Shown here: piece by piece, positions 32,060-43,575 of the stretch
How positions within the stretch are numbered: the first letter of the stretch is position 1
How the letters are laid out: each line of letters starts with the position of its first letter
Assembly (NCBI GenBank): GCA_028274465.1
Contig: CM051458.1
Location: forward strand, 39,966,744-40,030,743
DNA length: 64,000 nucleotides
Origin: Plantago ovata
Lineage: Eukaryota; Streptophyta; Magnoliopsida; Lamiales; Plantaginaceae
Reading direction: 5' to 3'
Made by a program: the position numbers and the translations under genes
Notes under the pieces: model-generated
What the model saw: the letters and a program-made list of their open reading frames with translations, nothing else
The model's database searches: none
What the model was told of the DNA's origin: nothing

Positions 32060-33612
32060 GTAAGTACCTATCTATCTCTTTTCTTTTTGTACCATTTTCC
32101 CTTCAAGATTCTTTATTTTGTTCTTGTTACTGTGTTTATTCATCTATACCATCTACTCTACCCCTTCAATCCTCTATGTAAACTTAACACAATGTCATAA
32201 ATTACTAATCTCTAAAATTATACATCTATTCGATTGTTTGTATTAGGTTATGGAGAAATACAATTTAGGGGAACAAGAAGAAGATCGACAAGGGCATTTA
32301 ATTAGTGCAATTGACATGTCTAATTTATGGATTTGAGTTTCATCTGCCGATTAATTTATGAATTCATCATCATATCACACAGTGTTTGTATTTTTCACAT
32401 CAATCGAAGATTCTTTGTTTTACTTGGCTACTTGTTAACCGGATCAGATTGTAGTTAAGAGATTGTAGTTTTACTTCTTTACTAAACATTTAATGGTAGC
32501 CTTCATTCTGTTATTGTAGGAGTTATGCCAGAGACTGCTGCTCAGTGGTGTCCTCCTCCTATGGGATGCGTCAAAATATATTTCAGCTCAGTTAACTGGA
32601 CACAACAGGGATGTGGACTCGAGATCGTTGCGCATAATATATCACTTGGGAACCGTTATTGCTTGGAGACTATGTGCTTCATAGTATGTATATTTGATTG
32701 TGGTCTTGACATTCTTAATGAAATTGTTTGCGAAATAGTTTTGGTAAGAAAAAGCTGACACAAAAAAAAAAGATGTTTCTCTGCTTCTAAATTCTGTATT
32801 TCCTGCTTCATTTTTCTCCATTACAAATTTGAGTTCTAGACATATTTCATGCTACTAGGTAAATTATTAGTGATTAATGGATGTAGTTTTACAAGGCGTT
32901 TCGTATTTGTATTGCCACTAGGTAAGTTTTATAGTGATTAATAACTTAACTCACCTTAGCTTATATGTGATTTTATCTCCTAATAGGTGAAATTTTTGAA
33001 CAAGTAATTATAGCTTCATTGTTGCAAATTGTGTTTACATAATTGGTCATCTTATGTTAGGGCATTCTCTGATTGGCAGCAGGCTATGCTTGACGGATTT
33101 GCAAAAGCTTAGCGGACTCTCAAGTGCCTTTTCCTCCAAAAACTACACCTCTTGCCCAGGTTTCAGGTGAGTCAGTTCACTAATTTTTTTGTATCCTTTT
33201 CTAAATTAAGTAATGTGGAAATTAATTTAGAATCATCTGATGGAGTAGCAGGATCAGATTTTAGTGGAAATTTGAGCTTCTATTATGATGGAAGATTACT
33301 GACATTGAGATTTTAATTCAGAATCATCTGATGGAGTAGCAGTAGGGTTGTAGGAGTAAGATTACTGACATTGAGAATTTAATTCAGCTAAAATATCACA
33401 GTATAGGAGAATTTGAACTTGAATCATTTTGAATCATTGTGAATACATGCTCGTAGATACATGTGAATATTAAGCAATCACATATTAGTTAAAAGAGACT
33501 AATACTTTTGTGCGTTCTTTAGGCTTAATGTCCTGGCTCGAGTTAGATTCCTCATGCCCCAACTATATTTAATCATAAGAAAATTCGGTGTTAATATTTT
33601 GTATGGATATAG
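32060..33612 (+). other. Intron-like DNA with unrecognised exon-like pieces
   Basis: T-rich, intron-like. Exon-like pieces with good acceptors start at 32521 (after TTATTGTAG; PETAAQWCPPPMGCVKI) and near 33061 (after TTATGTTAG; AFSDWQQAMLDGFAKA). I cannot match either to a family. A small internal duplication, AGAATCATCTGATGGAGTAG, occurs near 33231 and 33321. Confidence 0.25.
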
Positions 33613-33857
33613 GTATATGTTTCCCAGTATTTGGGAAGAGAACCACCAGAAGCGATAGACATTAGAGTACCAATGTCTCCCCACATGGTCGGGATACAGA
33701 AAGCGGTAATCGTGGTCATGGATACATGTTTAAAGGAGATGAGAACGACAAACAAGGTTGATGTGGATGATTTGACCAGGAGAATGGTTTGTTCAAGTCA
33801 TTTGATGAGATTATAAGGAGGCTGCTAGATCCTATATGGCATACGTTAGGGAAGAGA
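33613..33857 (+). pseudogene. XPF/RAD1/UVH1 endonuclease gene fragment
   Basis: After an AG acceptor the sequence encodes VYVSQYLGREPPEAIDIRVP, then MSPHMVGIQKAVIVVMDTCL and KEMRTTNKVDVDDLT (33613-33777). In another phase it continues ENGLFKSFDEIIRRLLDPIW then HTLGKR (to 33857). This matches the helicase-like N-terminal half of the DNA-repair nuclease XPF (plant UVH1/RAD1; human XPF has the related [20 protein letters not shown] and YLDPLWHQLG). One base is missing between the two parts relative to the expected ACC-Val-Glu-Asn, so it is frameshifted. At about 82 of some 950 codons, with no nuclease domain nearby, it is a captured or degenerate fragment. Confidence 0.8.
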
Positions 33858-34508
33858 CCTTGAACGTTTGAAATCGGTGGAAATGGGAGATGAAGCTTTG
33901 GCTGCTAACTTGCGATTCAGGTGGCTGTTTTTATGCGGTTGGCTCAACTTATTGTAATTGTAAATGGAGATTGCTCGAGTGTGGTTAAAGAATTGCAGCA
34001 GCATCAGACTCGTTCTTTTTCACAGATTTCAGATTTATGATGTAGTTTTATTCCTGGTGGCAACAATGAGTAATTTACCTTTGGTTAGAAGCTTGCTACT
34101 GTGTTATAGTTTGTCGGGAGGTTTTCTTGTTACTGTGTTTATGAGTACCCAATTTGTTGTTTACTGCTAAGGCTTGTTGGTTTTGGAAAAAGAATCTTTT
34201 TGGTTGCTTAATTATGTCTACAAGGGCAAATTGGGACCTGGAAGGTCAAGAACTTAGCTTAGTAACAATGAAGTTAAATTTTCGTCTTTGCAACCATAAT
34301 ATCTTCGTTAGCTGGGTTTCCAATAGATTCTACTGCTATCTTGGTGAATTATGAATCATACATGCAATGGCTAATTCATGAGTGTTGCCATTGACTGTTT
34401 GCTGATTCAAGCCCAAAATCTTTTAGGTTTTCATTTTTGAGCTGTTGCAAATTTATTTATTTATTTATTTGGGCCTGAATTCTTGGTGACATGATCTTGT
34501 TGTTTCAG

Positions 34509-34610
34509 GGTATAGAGTGTGAATATCGACATAGCGGGCTGAACCCTGTGGATTGTTGGTACTGGATGTCTGGGAATTGTCTAAATGAGAACTGTGCTTA
34601 TCGGCATCCT
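34509..34610 (+). pseudogene. CCCH zinc-finger gene fragment (AtC3H17-like exon)
   Basis: A single exon of 34 codons bounded by TTTCAG and GTAAGT. It encodes the end of one CCCH finger (ECEYRHS) and a complete second one, DCWYWMSGNCLNENCAYRHP, with C-x7-C-x4-C-x3-H spacing. Plant C3H17-type proteins carry the similar pair GSECEYRHS and NPRDCYYWLNGNCLNPKC. No flanking exons of that gene are found within 2 kb, so it is an isolated fragment. It lies on the same strand as the XPF fragment. Confidence 0.8.
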
Positions 34611-36341
34611 GTAAGTTTCTGTTGGTTCTAGGTTGTTATTTGATCTGCTTAGAGTTAATCAAGATTGAAAAATAAGCTTACTGTTGTGATTGTGTTACGT
34701 GTGGAAATACAACTCTAAGGGTGCAACTTATTTCATTTCCCTCTAATTTGTCAAGAAGGCAATACAATACATATAGTATAACCCCAAAACATACTATTGG
34801 ATTGGAGGGAGGTTGCTCATTTGATCGTAGTTTGTTCGGGTAGTAGCAAAGTCGGCATGCCGTTTGCACTTTGGATGGTATATAATTGCTGGTGGGTATA
34901 TAATTACAAAATTTATAGTAGTGTATTGGATGATAAGTGTTGTTGTATCTTTGCTTATTGATCTAAGCCAAGCTTGTAGGGATGAGATGAATTGATATGC
35001 TCGATGGGGTTAGTTATGAAGGAGAAGATTCACTTAGTTCTATCTTTGTTATCTATTATGAGAAATGAAAAGAACCAAGAAAACGAGGTGTATGTATGGA
35101 GGTAGTGATCATGATTGTTAAATGACGTTTGGGGAACGGAGTATGGCAAAGTAGTGAAGTGAAAAATAGATTGTTGAATCTAAGTGACACTTAATGTTAT
35201 GGCAAAGCAGCCTTGAAATTCTCATGTTATGGTACAAAAAATACTTGAACGTATGTCTAGCCGGTTTTCTATTAATGTGTGTCTAGCAATTTTGCCATGT
35301 TGTGCTCTCTATTTGTATTATGTAAAAATAAATAGCAGCCTAGAATATGCATGTATACAACATTTGTATGTATCTGATTAATATAAAACTTGATATATAT
35401 TACAAGACGTCAGCTTCACACGCGTAGCGTGTGTCCATGTGGTTGTAACTAACCTTGTTTATGGGAAAGCAGGTGTTTGCACACTCCATTGTGAAATATA
35501 TCAATGGGTTGTTCTTCCAGTCGAAAAGAGTACCTCTGTTGCTGTGAAAATTCTGTATTGGTGATAATGAGGTAACCACAGTTTACATTATTCTACTTAA
35601 AAATAAAGAGCAGTGCTAAGTCGTTCTATCGGATTTTGGTATTCCTTTGCAGCATTTTGGCTATGACATGGAACCGAAAAGTTACTGGCTAGAAGTGATG
35701 TTCAGTATATGCAATGTTGATTTAATACTGGAATCATTACACAACTTAACATAGATAGTGCAATTCTCTATTAATCGTTGCACTCATATATTGTAGAATA
35801 CTTCAGGTACACTTCATTTTTGTTTTCCTTTATCATTGCGTGTCTCTGTTTTTTCAATTGCTGTATTTCCATGTGCAGTTTTGAATTGGCATTGCGTTTG
35901 TTCAGTTACAGTTGAGTTTAAATTTTTTGAGGAGATTAGAGGAGTTAGTTTTAAGAGGATGATTAGGGTGGTTCAAATACTTGTCAGAAGATGCAGTCCT
36001 AATCACTACTTAAAATTGATTGTATGAGTTTGGTGAAAAGTCAGCTCTCTGTATAATTCATACTATGTTATAACCAGTATGAGATTTGCATTTGATATTT
36101 ATTTCAAGTGATTGTGTGGACTTCTGGAATTAATGCTAGCCAGTTCTTGGTACATTAATGTTTTCTGCACTTTCTGGTTCTAGAGAACTGCCTAATTGTT
36201 GTGTTTGATCGATTTATTCTGGTGGTTTCTTGCTAGAGAGTTGCGACCTCAGAGTATCCGAACTCTTCCTGATATCAATATCCTCAATGAGTTCACTCTG
36301 TCCTGACTTTGGACAAATATCACCTACTTCCTAATAAATTC
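34611..36341 (+). other. Intron-like DNA with one Helitron-like hairpin
   Basis: AT-rich, mainly intron-like. A hairpin CACACGCGTAGCGTGTG at 35417-35433 resembles the Helitron 3' hairpin found at 37227 but is not followed by a CTAG end. An ATTT microsatellite lies just upstream of the CCCH exon (34452-34470). No gene is recognised. Confidence 0.35.
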
Positions 36342-36421
36342 CTACTATATATACCCACACCACGTTAAAATATTCTTATAACATTCTCAGCCGCCTGAAG
36401 CAAGCCTCTCATCAATTCCAG
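36342..36421 (+). promoter_or_regulatory. Candidate TATA box and leader exon
   Basis: CTATATATACCC at about 36346-36357 is a good plant TATA box. About 30 bases downstream begins a stretch ending TCAATTCCAG before GTAAACAAATCC, a possible leader exon and donor for the ORF at 36684. Confidence 0.35.
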
Positions 36422-36683
36422 GTAAACAAATCCTAAACATGCAATTCTCTATTCTATTAATCGTTCAATTCCTTCTTTTTCTTATTAGTTAGAGATACTG
36501 CTGTCTTGAGATCGTTTTATGTTTATGGTGCTTTTAGAGATTTTTTATAATCTGCATATTATTTATTTTTTAACAGGTAAGAAAATTACAACACCAGCCT
36601 TCATTTAATTACAATAATACGATCGTTGATCAACACATATATTTTGTGTTAGTACGTTAAAATTATATCTAATAAAATTACAG

Positions 36684-37079
36684 GCTGAGTACTACGACCA
36701 CGAACACCTGAAAAGGGGACATCTTTTTGAAGAGGCGTCCACAAAAATATCTAAACATCCAGAGTACATGTATGCATCAATGGTTTTTAAGATACTGACA
36801 CTTGATCCGAAACAGAGACTACAAGGATGGGAAACAATTAACAAAATGAAAAGTACCCCGTTAGGACTCAATTATGTGAAGAAATGCAGGCGCAATTTAG
36901 CTCTGGGGATAGAGAACCTGAGGATAACAGAGCACTTCGAATTTGAACATCGCCCATTTTGCAGCTTCGAAGAAGAAAAATGCAAAGAGATACAAAACCA
37001 CTACTTATTCATACATTCCATTTGTTTTATATTTTTTTCTTTACGATTGAAATCTTTTTGTGACTATAATATATTATAA
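36684..37079 (+). CDS. Hypothetical ORF, possibly captured exon
   Basis: Follows the acceptor AAATTACAG and is open from AEYYDHEHLKRGHLFEEAST to the stop at 37079. The first Met is at 36768 (MYASMVFKILTLDPKQRLQG), giving 103 residues. The composition (charged, with KKCRRN) looks like real coding up to about FEEEKCKEIQNHY, then turns hydrophobic and A/T-driven. I do not recognise the family. It lies less than 200 bases before the Helitron-like terminus. Confidence 0.35.
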   Translation, partial: AEYYDHEHLKRGHLFEEASTKISKHPEYMYASMVFKILTLDPKQRLQGWETINKMKSTPLGLNYVKKCRRNLALGIENLRITEHFEFEHRPFCSFEEEKCKEIQNHYLFIHSICFIFFSLRLKSFCDYNIL

Positions 37080-37216
37080 AGTACATAAATCCTACCAAGT
37101 ACTATTACTCAATTAGTAATTTGTAAATTATCAGTTGATATATATTCTTTGTTTATGTTTAAAGTTATTTTGTGATAATTACATACTAAAACCAATTAAC
37201 AAATAATGTTTTACAA

Positions 37217-37257
37217 AATTACGCTTCACCCGCGTAGCGGGTGACGTGATTTCTAGT
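37217..37257 (+). mobile_element. Helitron-like 3' terminus
   Basis: The hairpin CACCCGCGTAGCGGGTG (37227-37243) is followed about ten bases later by CTAG and then T, the standard plant Helitron 3' end (stem-loop, short spacer, CTRR, host T). The element would extend leftward on the plus strand, the orientation of the XPF and CCCH fragments. I could not fix its 5' TC end. No Rep/helicase is present, so it would be non-autonomous. Confidence 0.6.
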
Positions 37258-37556
37258 ATATATATACACACTAGAATGAACATGTCAAGTTACGTGTGCC
37301 AAATGATTTTTTTTTTTTACTTTGTAATTTTCAGAGTTGTATTTTGACTCCAAATCCTAATTAATATGATATCAAAAATCAAAATTCATTTTACAAATGT
37401 GCACGTAGCATTCACACACAATAATTCTTTAGCTTTTGATAATAAAAAGTAGTACTAGTACTTATTCCATCCAAGCAAAACTTTCCATTTATTTTATTAA
37501 ATTTTTATAATCCGTTTGACTTCGAATGAATATTGAATCATAAATAATTTTTGAAC

Positions 37557-37598
<42 letters not shown>

Positions 37599-37610
37599 GT
37601 AATAATAATA
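37557..37610. repeat. AAT trinucleotide microsatellite
   Basis: About 14 uninterrupted AAT/TAA units followed by an imperfect tail. The surrounding 37258-38302 has no recognised gene. Confidence 0.95.
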
Positions 37611-38305
37611 TTAACTTTTGCCTTCTCTTCTTTTGGGGAGCTCGACAAGGATGCCTTGGTCAATCTTTCGCGCCTCAAGCGCCTATCTGTTAGTACTCTA
37701 ATGATGTTAGGAGTGGTGTTTTTATTTTTTCTAGACTCAGCTTTTGTATCCAAAAGGGGTGGGAGCACAGCTTGTCTTCTCGACTTCCTTTCAATTTTGC
37801 GTGATAAATAAAAGTCTAGTTTTATAAAAAATAAATAAATAAATAAAATAATAATTATAAAAATAATGATATAAAGCTTATATTTTTCATATTATAAATT
37901 CAGAAATGATTTTTTTGGATATGGTGATAACATAAGTGAACTAATTTGTAATAAAGGAAGCTGAGAAAAATCAATAACATAAGTGATAACAAAGTGAAAA
38001 AGCTTATTTCTCTAGGGAGGAAGTATCATTTACAAAGCTCATACGACAATTTTCTATAACCGTTCCAATTAAGTTCTCACAAACCATTTTAGTTCCTTGC
38101 ACATGTAGTTTTTAGGTACAAACAAGTACTACATTAGTTCACTAAAATCAGAATACATATAATCTGTTGCAAATTCATAATTCATGGCCAGATTATGAGT
38201 TATAGCCAACTGGTTAGCTTGCTGCAGTGATTTGGCTGAGATCATGTGCCTATGAAACAGAAAACAAGCATAGTTAAATGTTAAAACCAAGATACAACAC
38301 TCTAA

Positions 38306-39380
38306 GAGGTTGTTTGGTTTGGACTAGGAAAAGAAAAATCAGCATTTCTTAAGAAATTTGGTCCAACCACACAAGTAGAAAATGTAGTAGGAAATGTGAT
38401 ACTTTTCCATGATGGGTTTGTTAAAATGGACTAGGAAATGTCTATTGAACCAAATTTTCAGAAATTGATGTTGTCGATAATACCCCCTCCGTGTTTTTCA
38501 TAAACGGAGTCGTTCCGTCCCATTTAAGTTTTACAGTTTAATTTAAGATGTATTAAAGTTCAAACGAGTACTATATGTAATTTGATGAGATGAATACAAA
38601 GAAGGAAAGAAATAAGCGTGGTGGAAACTATATTGTAATTTGATTAGATGAGATGAATAAAAAGAAGAAATCAATAAAAGAAAAAGAAAAAAGTGTGGAG
38701 AAAACTGTATGTAATTTGATGAGATGAAATGAATATAAAGAGAATAAAAATGAAAGAAGTGTGGAGAAAAATGAATGTAACTTGATGAGATGAATAAAAA
38801 GAAGAAAAGAATAAAATAAGAAAGGAAAGATGTGCGAAAAAAATGTATATAATTTGATGGGTTGAGATTAATAGAAAGAAGAAAAGAACGAAGACTGACA
38901 CGAAATGATATATAATTTGATAAGATGAGATGAATAAAAAGAACATAAAGAAGAAAAAAATAAGTGTGGAGAAAACTATATGTAATTTGAATAGATGGCA
39001 TGAATAAAAGGAAGAAAATATATAGTAAAAAGAAGAAAAGAAGAAAAAGAAATAAGTGTGGAGAAAATTGTATTTAAATTTAATCACAATTTGATAATAG
39101 TTTGGAGAAAATCTTGTGTAATTCGGAGGGCAAAATGGAAAAGGAAAGTTGTGAATACATTTTCAAAATAGATTTCATGTCCTCTCCCATGAATTTGAAC
39201 TGGAAATGTGTGAAGTTTTCAAGCACAAATTCTTCAAAACTACATTTCCGGTTAGCAACTAGGAAATGTCGGTCTAACCGCTTTCGCACATTTCCTATAT
39301 ACATTTCCGACAAACCAATCAAGGAAATGTTTCAAAATTTTAGCAAAACAATTTCATTTCCTAACAAATCAAATGGGCTC
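38306..39380. mobile_element. Harbinger/Tourist-type non-autonomous element
   Basis: The left end starts GAGGTTGTTTGGTTTGGACT and the right end, reverse-complemented, starts GAGCCCATTTGATTTGTTAG. Both fit the PIF/Harbinger style terminus. The flanking TAA (38303-38305 and 39381-39383) is the usual three-base target duplication. It is 1,075 bases long with no transposase, and its centre is a minisatellite. Confidence 0.65.
38560..39075. repeat. Minisatellite inside the Harbinger-type element
   Basis: About eight imperfect units of roughly 60 bases built on TGTGGAGAAAACTATATGTA, ATTTGATGAGATGAATAAAA and a purine run AGAAGAAAAGAA. Long minus-strand frames rich in Phe, Leu and Ser arise only from these repeats. 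Confidence 0.85.
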
Positions 39381-39742
39381 TAATTGAAATTAAAAAAGGT
39401 AGACAAATTAAGCAACCTCTAATCAACCAAATTCCTGAAGCCAATGTTAGCAGTTTGATCACATATGTCAAAACAGGGGTGGTACCTCAAATTCCCATAC
39501 CACCATACAACATGCAATATAACATCTCCAATGAACCAGTAGGCATCCATCAGTAGACAAAGTACTATAAATACAACAACCTTAATGAATCAGTCATAAG
39601 AATTAAAGCAATTAGAAATTTGCTAGCTTCATCGAAACCAATTTAATGAATCTATTCATTGTATTATGATATTTGTACCTGATTTGTACTATAAGATCAG
39701 CATCAATTCCATGCAAGAACATCCACATGTACTACTTTCTGC

Positions 39743-40755
39743 TCAAATACTCCCATATTCCTCATTCTCCAAACGCAGGTACATGGTGGCTAAAAACTCC
39801 ATGCCAGCCTGCACAAAAGGATACAACCACCAATCACTTAAATTGTCTATGCACATTTGACATATTAATCAGTTAATCGAATACTTGTCAATAACGTCAC
39901 GGCGACTTCCTGTCATAGCTCCCCAGATAACGTTCAAATACCTATGATCATTACAACATTAGCGTCCCAATAAACTTATCGCCTATCGTTCTAGCTAGAT
40001 AAATTGCGCTTGGAAAATTGCAAGTGTAATGACTGAAGCAGGACAACAACGACTAACCAGAGGTAATTAGATACGTATCTCTTGCCTTAATAGTTTCATA
40101 TTGATAAAGAAATTATAACATGACTCGACATATATCAACCTCTTTCTTTCCTACGTTTCCAACATCCTAATTCCTAAGTTCCTAACGGTGTGGTTTGTGT
40201 TCGAATCCTACCTTCAACATTTGATTAATTATTTGTTATTTATATATGATCGGCTTATTTTAAAAAATTACTAAGTTCCTAACAATTTTCAAATTATTTT
40301 TAGGCCTAGAAATTTAACTGCCGAGAAAAGATAGATACAAAACCTTCCTTCACTAATACAAGTAAATATTAAATTCACAGCTAGGCAGAATAAGTTTTAT
40401 ACTGAAAGGCTATTGGCTAAAATCTACATCATAAACTCAAGTACTCAACACCAATAGAGAGTCTAGGACACAAGCAGGAAACAAAATATAAATTCAGATA
40501 AATTCAAACATTAAGAAACAGAGTTACGGGCTACAATTGAGTGATCCATATACGTAGAAGGATTTGGTCCACAATTTTTGAAAGATATCAATTTCATTGT
40601 ATAAAAAATTTGCATACCAAAATAAGAAATCAAAATCTTACCTCTTCCGTGTCCTGACTGAAATTTGTGAAAATCACCGAGATCTCGCTGGGACAAATGA
40701 TCGATGATGACAATTCCTGACTAATACGAATGTGACGAATACTGAGAAATTTCAT
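39743..40755 (-). CDS. Hypothetical two-exon gene, minus strand
   Basis: Exon 1 (40755-40642) runs from an ATG for 38 codons, MKFLSIRHIRISQELSSSII then CPSEISVIFTNFSQDTEE, to a GTAAGA donor. Exon 2 (39808-39743) follows TGTGCAG in the same phase: AGMEFLATMYLRLENEEYGS, I, stop. Joined, it would be 59 residues. Further exons between them are possible. I do not recognise it, and it may be a remnant of a larger gene. Confidence 0.25.
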
Positions 40756-41694
40756 GCATTTTCTTTTCTTTTTACCAAAACGGCACCAGATTTAGTCAGA
40801 GGAGTGGAGAAAGTCACTTTCAGCTATATAGAGTTTCGCATGTGCATAACATCACTCACAACTCACAACTCATGACGACTACCTAAGAGCGAAGAAACTC
40901 ATTAACGTTTAATCTTATATGCTAACTTTGAAAAGTCTGAAACTTGAAAACTGCAAGAGCAACAATAGGATAAAGCTATATATTGTGACTAGAATTTTTC
41001 AAACATGGTGTAATTCCAGAAGTTAGAAAAAATATTTGGTTCCAAGCTGCAAGTAGTTATTAAAAAATTTGTCACCTAAGAATTTCAGCACAAATAAATG
41101 ATTCTATGTAATTAAATATCCTCCAACTACTTGTGTTGATTTCTTCAACATGTAGCAATGCAAGCTACTCTAGAGTTTTTATTCCAGATTTACAGTTAAC
41201 TGTGTAAATATAAACATCATGGTGACAAGCGGATATAGACACTATAGAAATTGTAAAAGATAAAGTGCAAACTACTAAGTCGGTTACTGACGCTCTTAAA
41301 TTCGAAGGCCCTGCATAGGGTGCAGTAGCTAGTGATGATCAAGATTCAAGAGCAACATATTCTCGAATTGTAGTGCCGCTATTTGGATTACCGATTTACC
41401 GGCATCGATAAAAACATAATAAATCAATTGCCGTGTAAAATAATATATTCATTATGCAGTACTGAATCGATTTTGCAACTTACTTATGTAACTGGCACTG
41501 AGACTTTTTGTCGAGCAGTTGGTGTAACTACGAGGCAACCGAAACTCAGCTGCTTAGGAATCGATATAAACAGACCATAACTTTCTCAAACAATGATAAA
41601 AGCGTTTTCAAAAAGGATGATAACAATCAGATCCAATGCGAAACGATTTCATTGGAACCTTCTCTACCATCCAATTCACAACCATTATTGTTAA
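40756..41694. other. Spacer before element E, nothing recognised
   Basis: AT-rich intergenic DNA. It forms the left flank of the Tat element. No ORF, RNA gene or terminal repeat is recognised. Confidence 0.4.
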
Positions 41695-42564
41695 TGTTGA
41701 AATATGTCCGATTCGTTGTACGAACCAAGAGACGACTTAGTTCGATACAAGTCCGACGTTTAGGGCACACATGTTCGACACATGAGCCCTAGTCCGACTA
41801 ATGAGATCGCTCTAAGGTAAGCTTTACTCGGAACAGTTGCCCGACATACTTCGCGAGTAGTATGTTTCCAAGAACCACGGTCAGAATCTAAGTGTCCGAC
41901 ACACTTACTCATGTCGGACTCGGACCAAGCGAGACAATTAAATATCAGAGTACCTCAAGAAAGTTGTCCGACACACTTCTTGGTATCGGACTTGTCACGC
42001 GAGACACCTTGGAGTCGGACTCTAAGAAGGATATATACAGGTCAGTTGTAGTTCATATTACCGCTGGGTCTCGGAACGCATATCGGACGTCATCTCGGAC
42101 CGTGTATCGGACACCATGTTGGATACAAATACGGGACGAAACTAGAACGTTCCATGAAGCGTGAAATTACCTACTTAGCCTTGTGGAAACCCTAATTTGG
42201 TACGTGGGCCAGGCCCATTAAGCCAACTAATTGGCTTTTAGCCTTTGATGTTCAATCATGGCCTTACACTTGGCGCAATCTCATGAACTTTATCACCATT
42301 TGGGAAATACTATAAATAGGAGACACCATTCACCCCTAAAGGTAATCAATATCTTACCCACTTTCATACTATATACACTAGAGTGGCTTTCAACCCTCTA
42401 ACCGTAAAGTCGATTGTCCGGTTTGATCACTAAACAAACCGGAAAACCGTTACTAATCTCCAACTCAAGTTATTTTCAGGACATTACTTACAATGGAATG
42501 AGGCTAAAGTCAAGAGCATCGCCCAAGAACGCATTAGAAGGACTTAATAATTTACCCATCAACA
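41695..42564 (+). repeat. Element E 5' LTR
   Basis: Starts TGTTGAAATATGTCCGATTC and ends near CCATCAACA, two bases before the primer site; the exact ends are inferred because no partner LTR is in view. The U3 part (41706-42110) is packed with GTCCGA/TCGGAC motifs. TATAAATAG at 42311-42319 is a clear TATA box. Confidence 0.75.
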
Positions 42565-42566
42565 TT

Positions 42567-42584
42567 TGGCGCCGTCTGTGGGAA
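42567..42584 (+). other. Element E primer-binding site
   Basis: TGGCGCCGTCTGTGGGAA is the usual primer site of plant Tat elements (commonly assigned to tRNA-Arg). Confidence 0.88.
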
Positions 42585-42780
42585 TCTGAACAAAAGGTTA
42601 CCCTTTGTCCTACCAGCAAAAGTCCTACAAGATGGTTAATAGGAAGAGTACTAGAATCGCTCAAGCGGCGAGGAACCCTCAACCCACCCGTCCTCGGGTC
42701 GTCCCCCGTTAGGAGGAAGGGAAAGGGGAGGAGGAAGAGGAACCGCAGCTGCAAGGACACATAGAAATGATAATGTTGAC

Positions 42781-43575
42781 ATGGATATGATAGATGGAGC
42801 AAGTGCAAGTGTTACAATGAGGAATGAAGGTTCTGGAAATCATAACCCAAATGCAAATGCAATCCTAGCTGGGAGTGGGTTTGGAGCTCTTCGAGTGCCT
42901 TCTCAACCGGGACCACTCGCCCCCGTAGTGCCAGCACCACAACCCGTTGTCCCTCAAGATCCAGCCGCACTACAATTCACCTTGCCAAATGGACAAGTGG
43001 TGAGACCAAGAGACTATGGGATGGGAGAGGAACAATTCAGGTTACTTCTCCTAACGATCCAAGGTTGCTTTGCACCGGATGATGATGCAAGAATACAACA
43101 ACAAGTAGTCCAACAACAAGCACAAGGAAGAGCCAATCAGGGAGTGCAACCCAGAGAGGATGGATCACAATCTCGAGCTAACTCTCGGTCGATTCAAGAT
43201 CGAGTCGGACCTCCTCGTGTCCAGTCACGACTGGGTCCCCAAGGAGCTCCAGATGATTTGAGAGAAATAATAGACCGGAGGGTCAGAGCATCCCAAGCGC
43301 AAGGAAATGAAAATATCCCTCAAACTCAAGTGGTTCAAACTTAAGTGGTAGCACAAACCCAGATGTTACCACAAACTCAGAACTCAAAACCAAGTAATTC
43401 CTTTGAACCAAATGGTCACACAAACCTTGTCTGAAACCCGAGTGGAGAACCATGTTGGTGGTCCAGTGGTACTCCCTACTCCACTAGTAGGGAGCGATCC
43501 GCCGCCAACAACGGCACTCACTTTTGGGAGAAATGAGGGCTCAAGAAGATAAACTAAAGGCACGAATAGAGGCTT
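42781..43575 (+). CDS. Element E gag N-terminal region (fossil)
   Basis: Begins MDMIDGASASVTMRNEGSGN. Pro-, Gln- and Ala-rich (APVVPAPQPVVPQDPAALQF, then Arg/Gln-rich stretches). This matches the poorly conserved N-terminal part of Tat gag. It runs up to the CACTA insertion. Confidence 0.65.

Noticed and set aside
34154-34354. Plus-strand 66-residue frame before the CCCH exon
   Set aside because: A/T-rich, no domain, no supporting splice sites; likely intron-like filler.
35417-35433. Second Helitron-type hairpin CACACGCGTAGCGTGTG
   Set aside because: No CTRR end follows at the right distance, so I kept it only as a note. It may be an older decayed end.
38480-38530. CCCCCTCCGT...CCGTCCCATTTAAG considered as a Stowaway/Mariner terminus
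   Set aside because: It resembles the Stowaway TIR word, but no matching opposite end (GGGACGGAGGGAG-like) or TA duplication was found within the element.
38543-39087. Long minus-strand frames of 152 and 138 residues rich in Phe, Ser and Ile
   Set aside because: They arise from the purine-rich minisatellite read on its pyrimidine strand. The repeats, not codon choice, explain the open frame.
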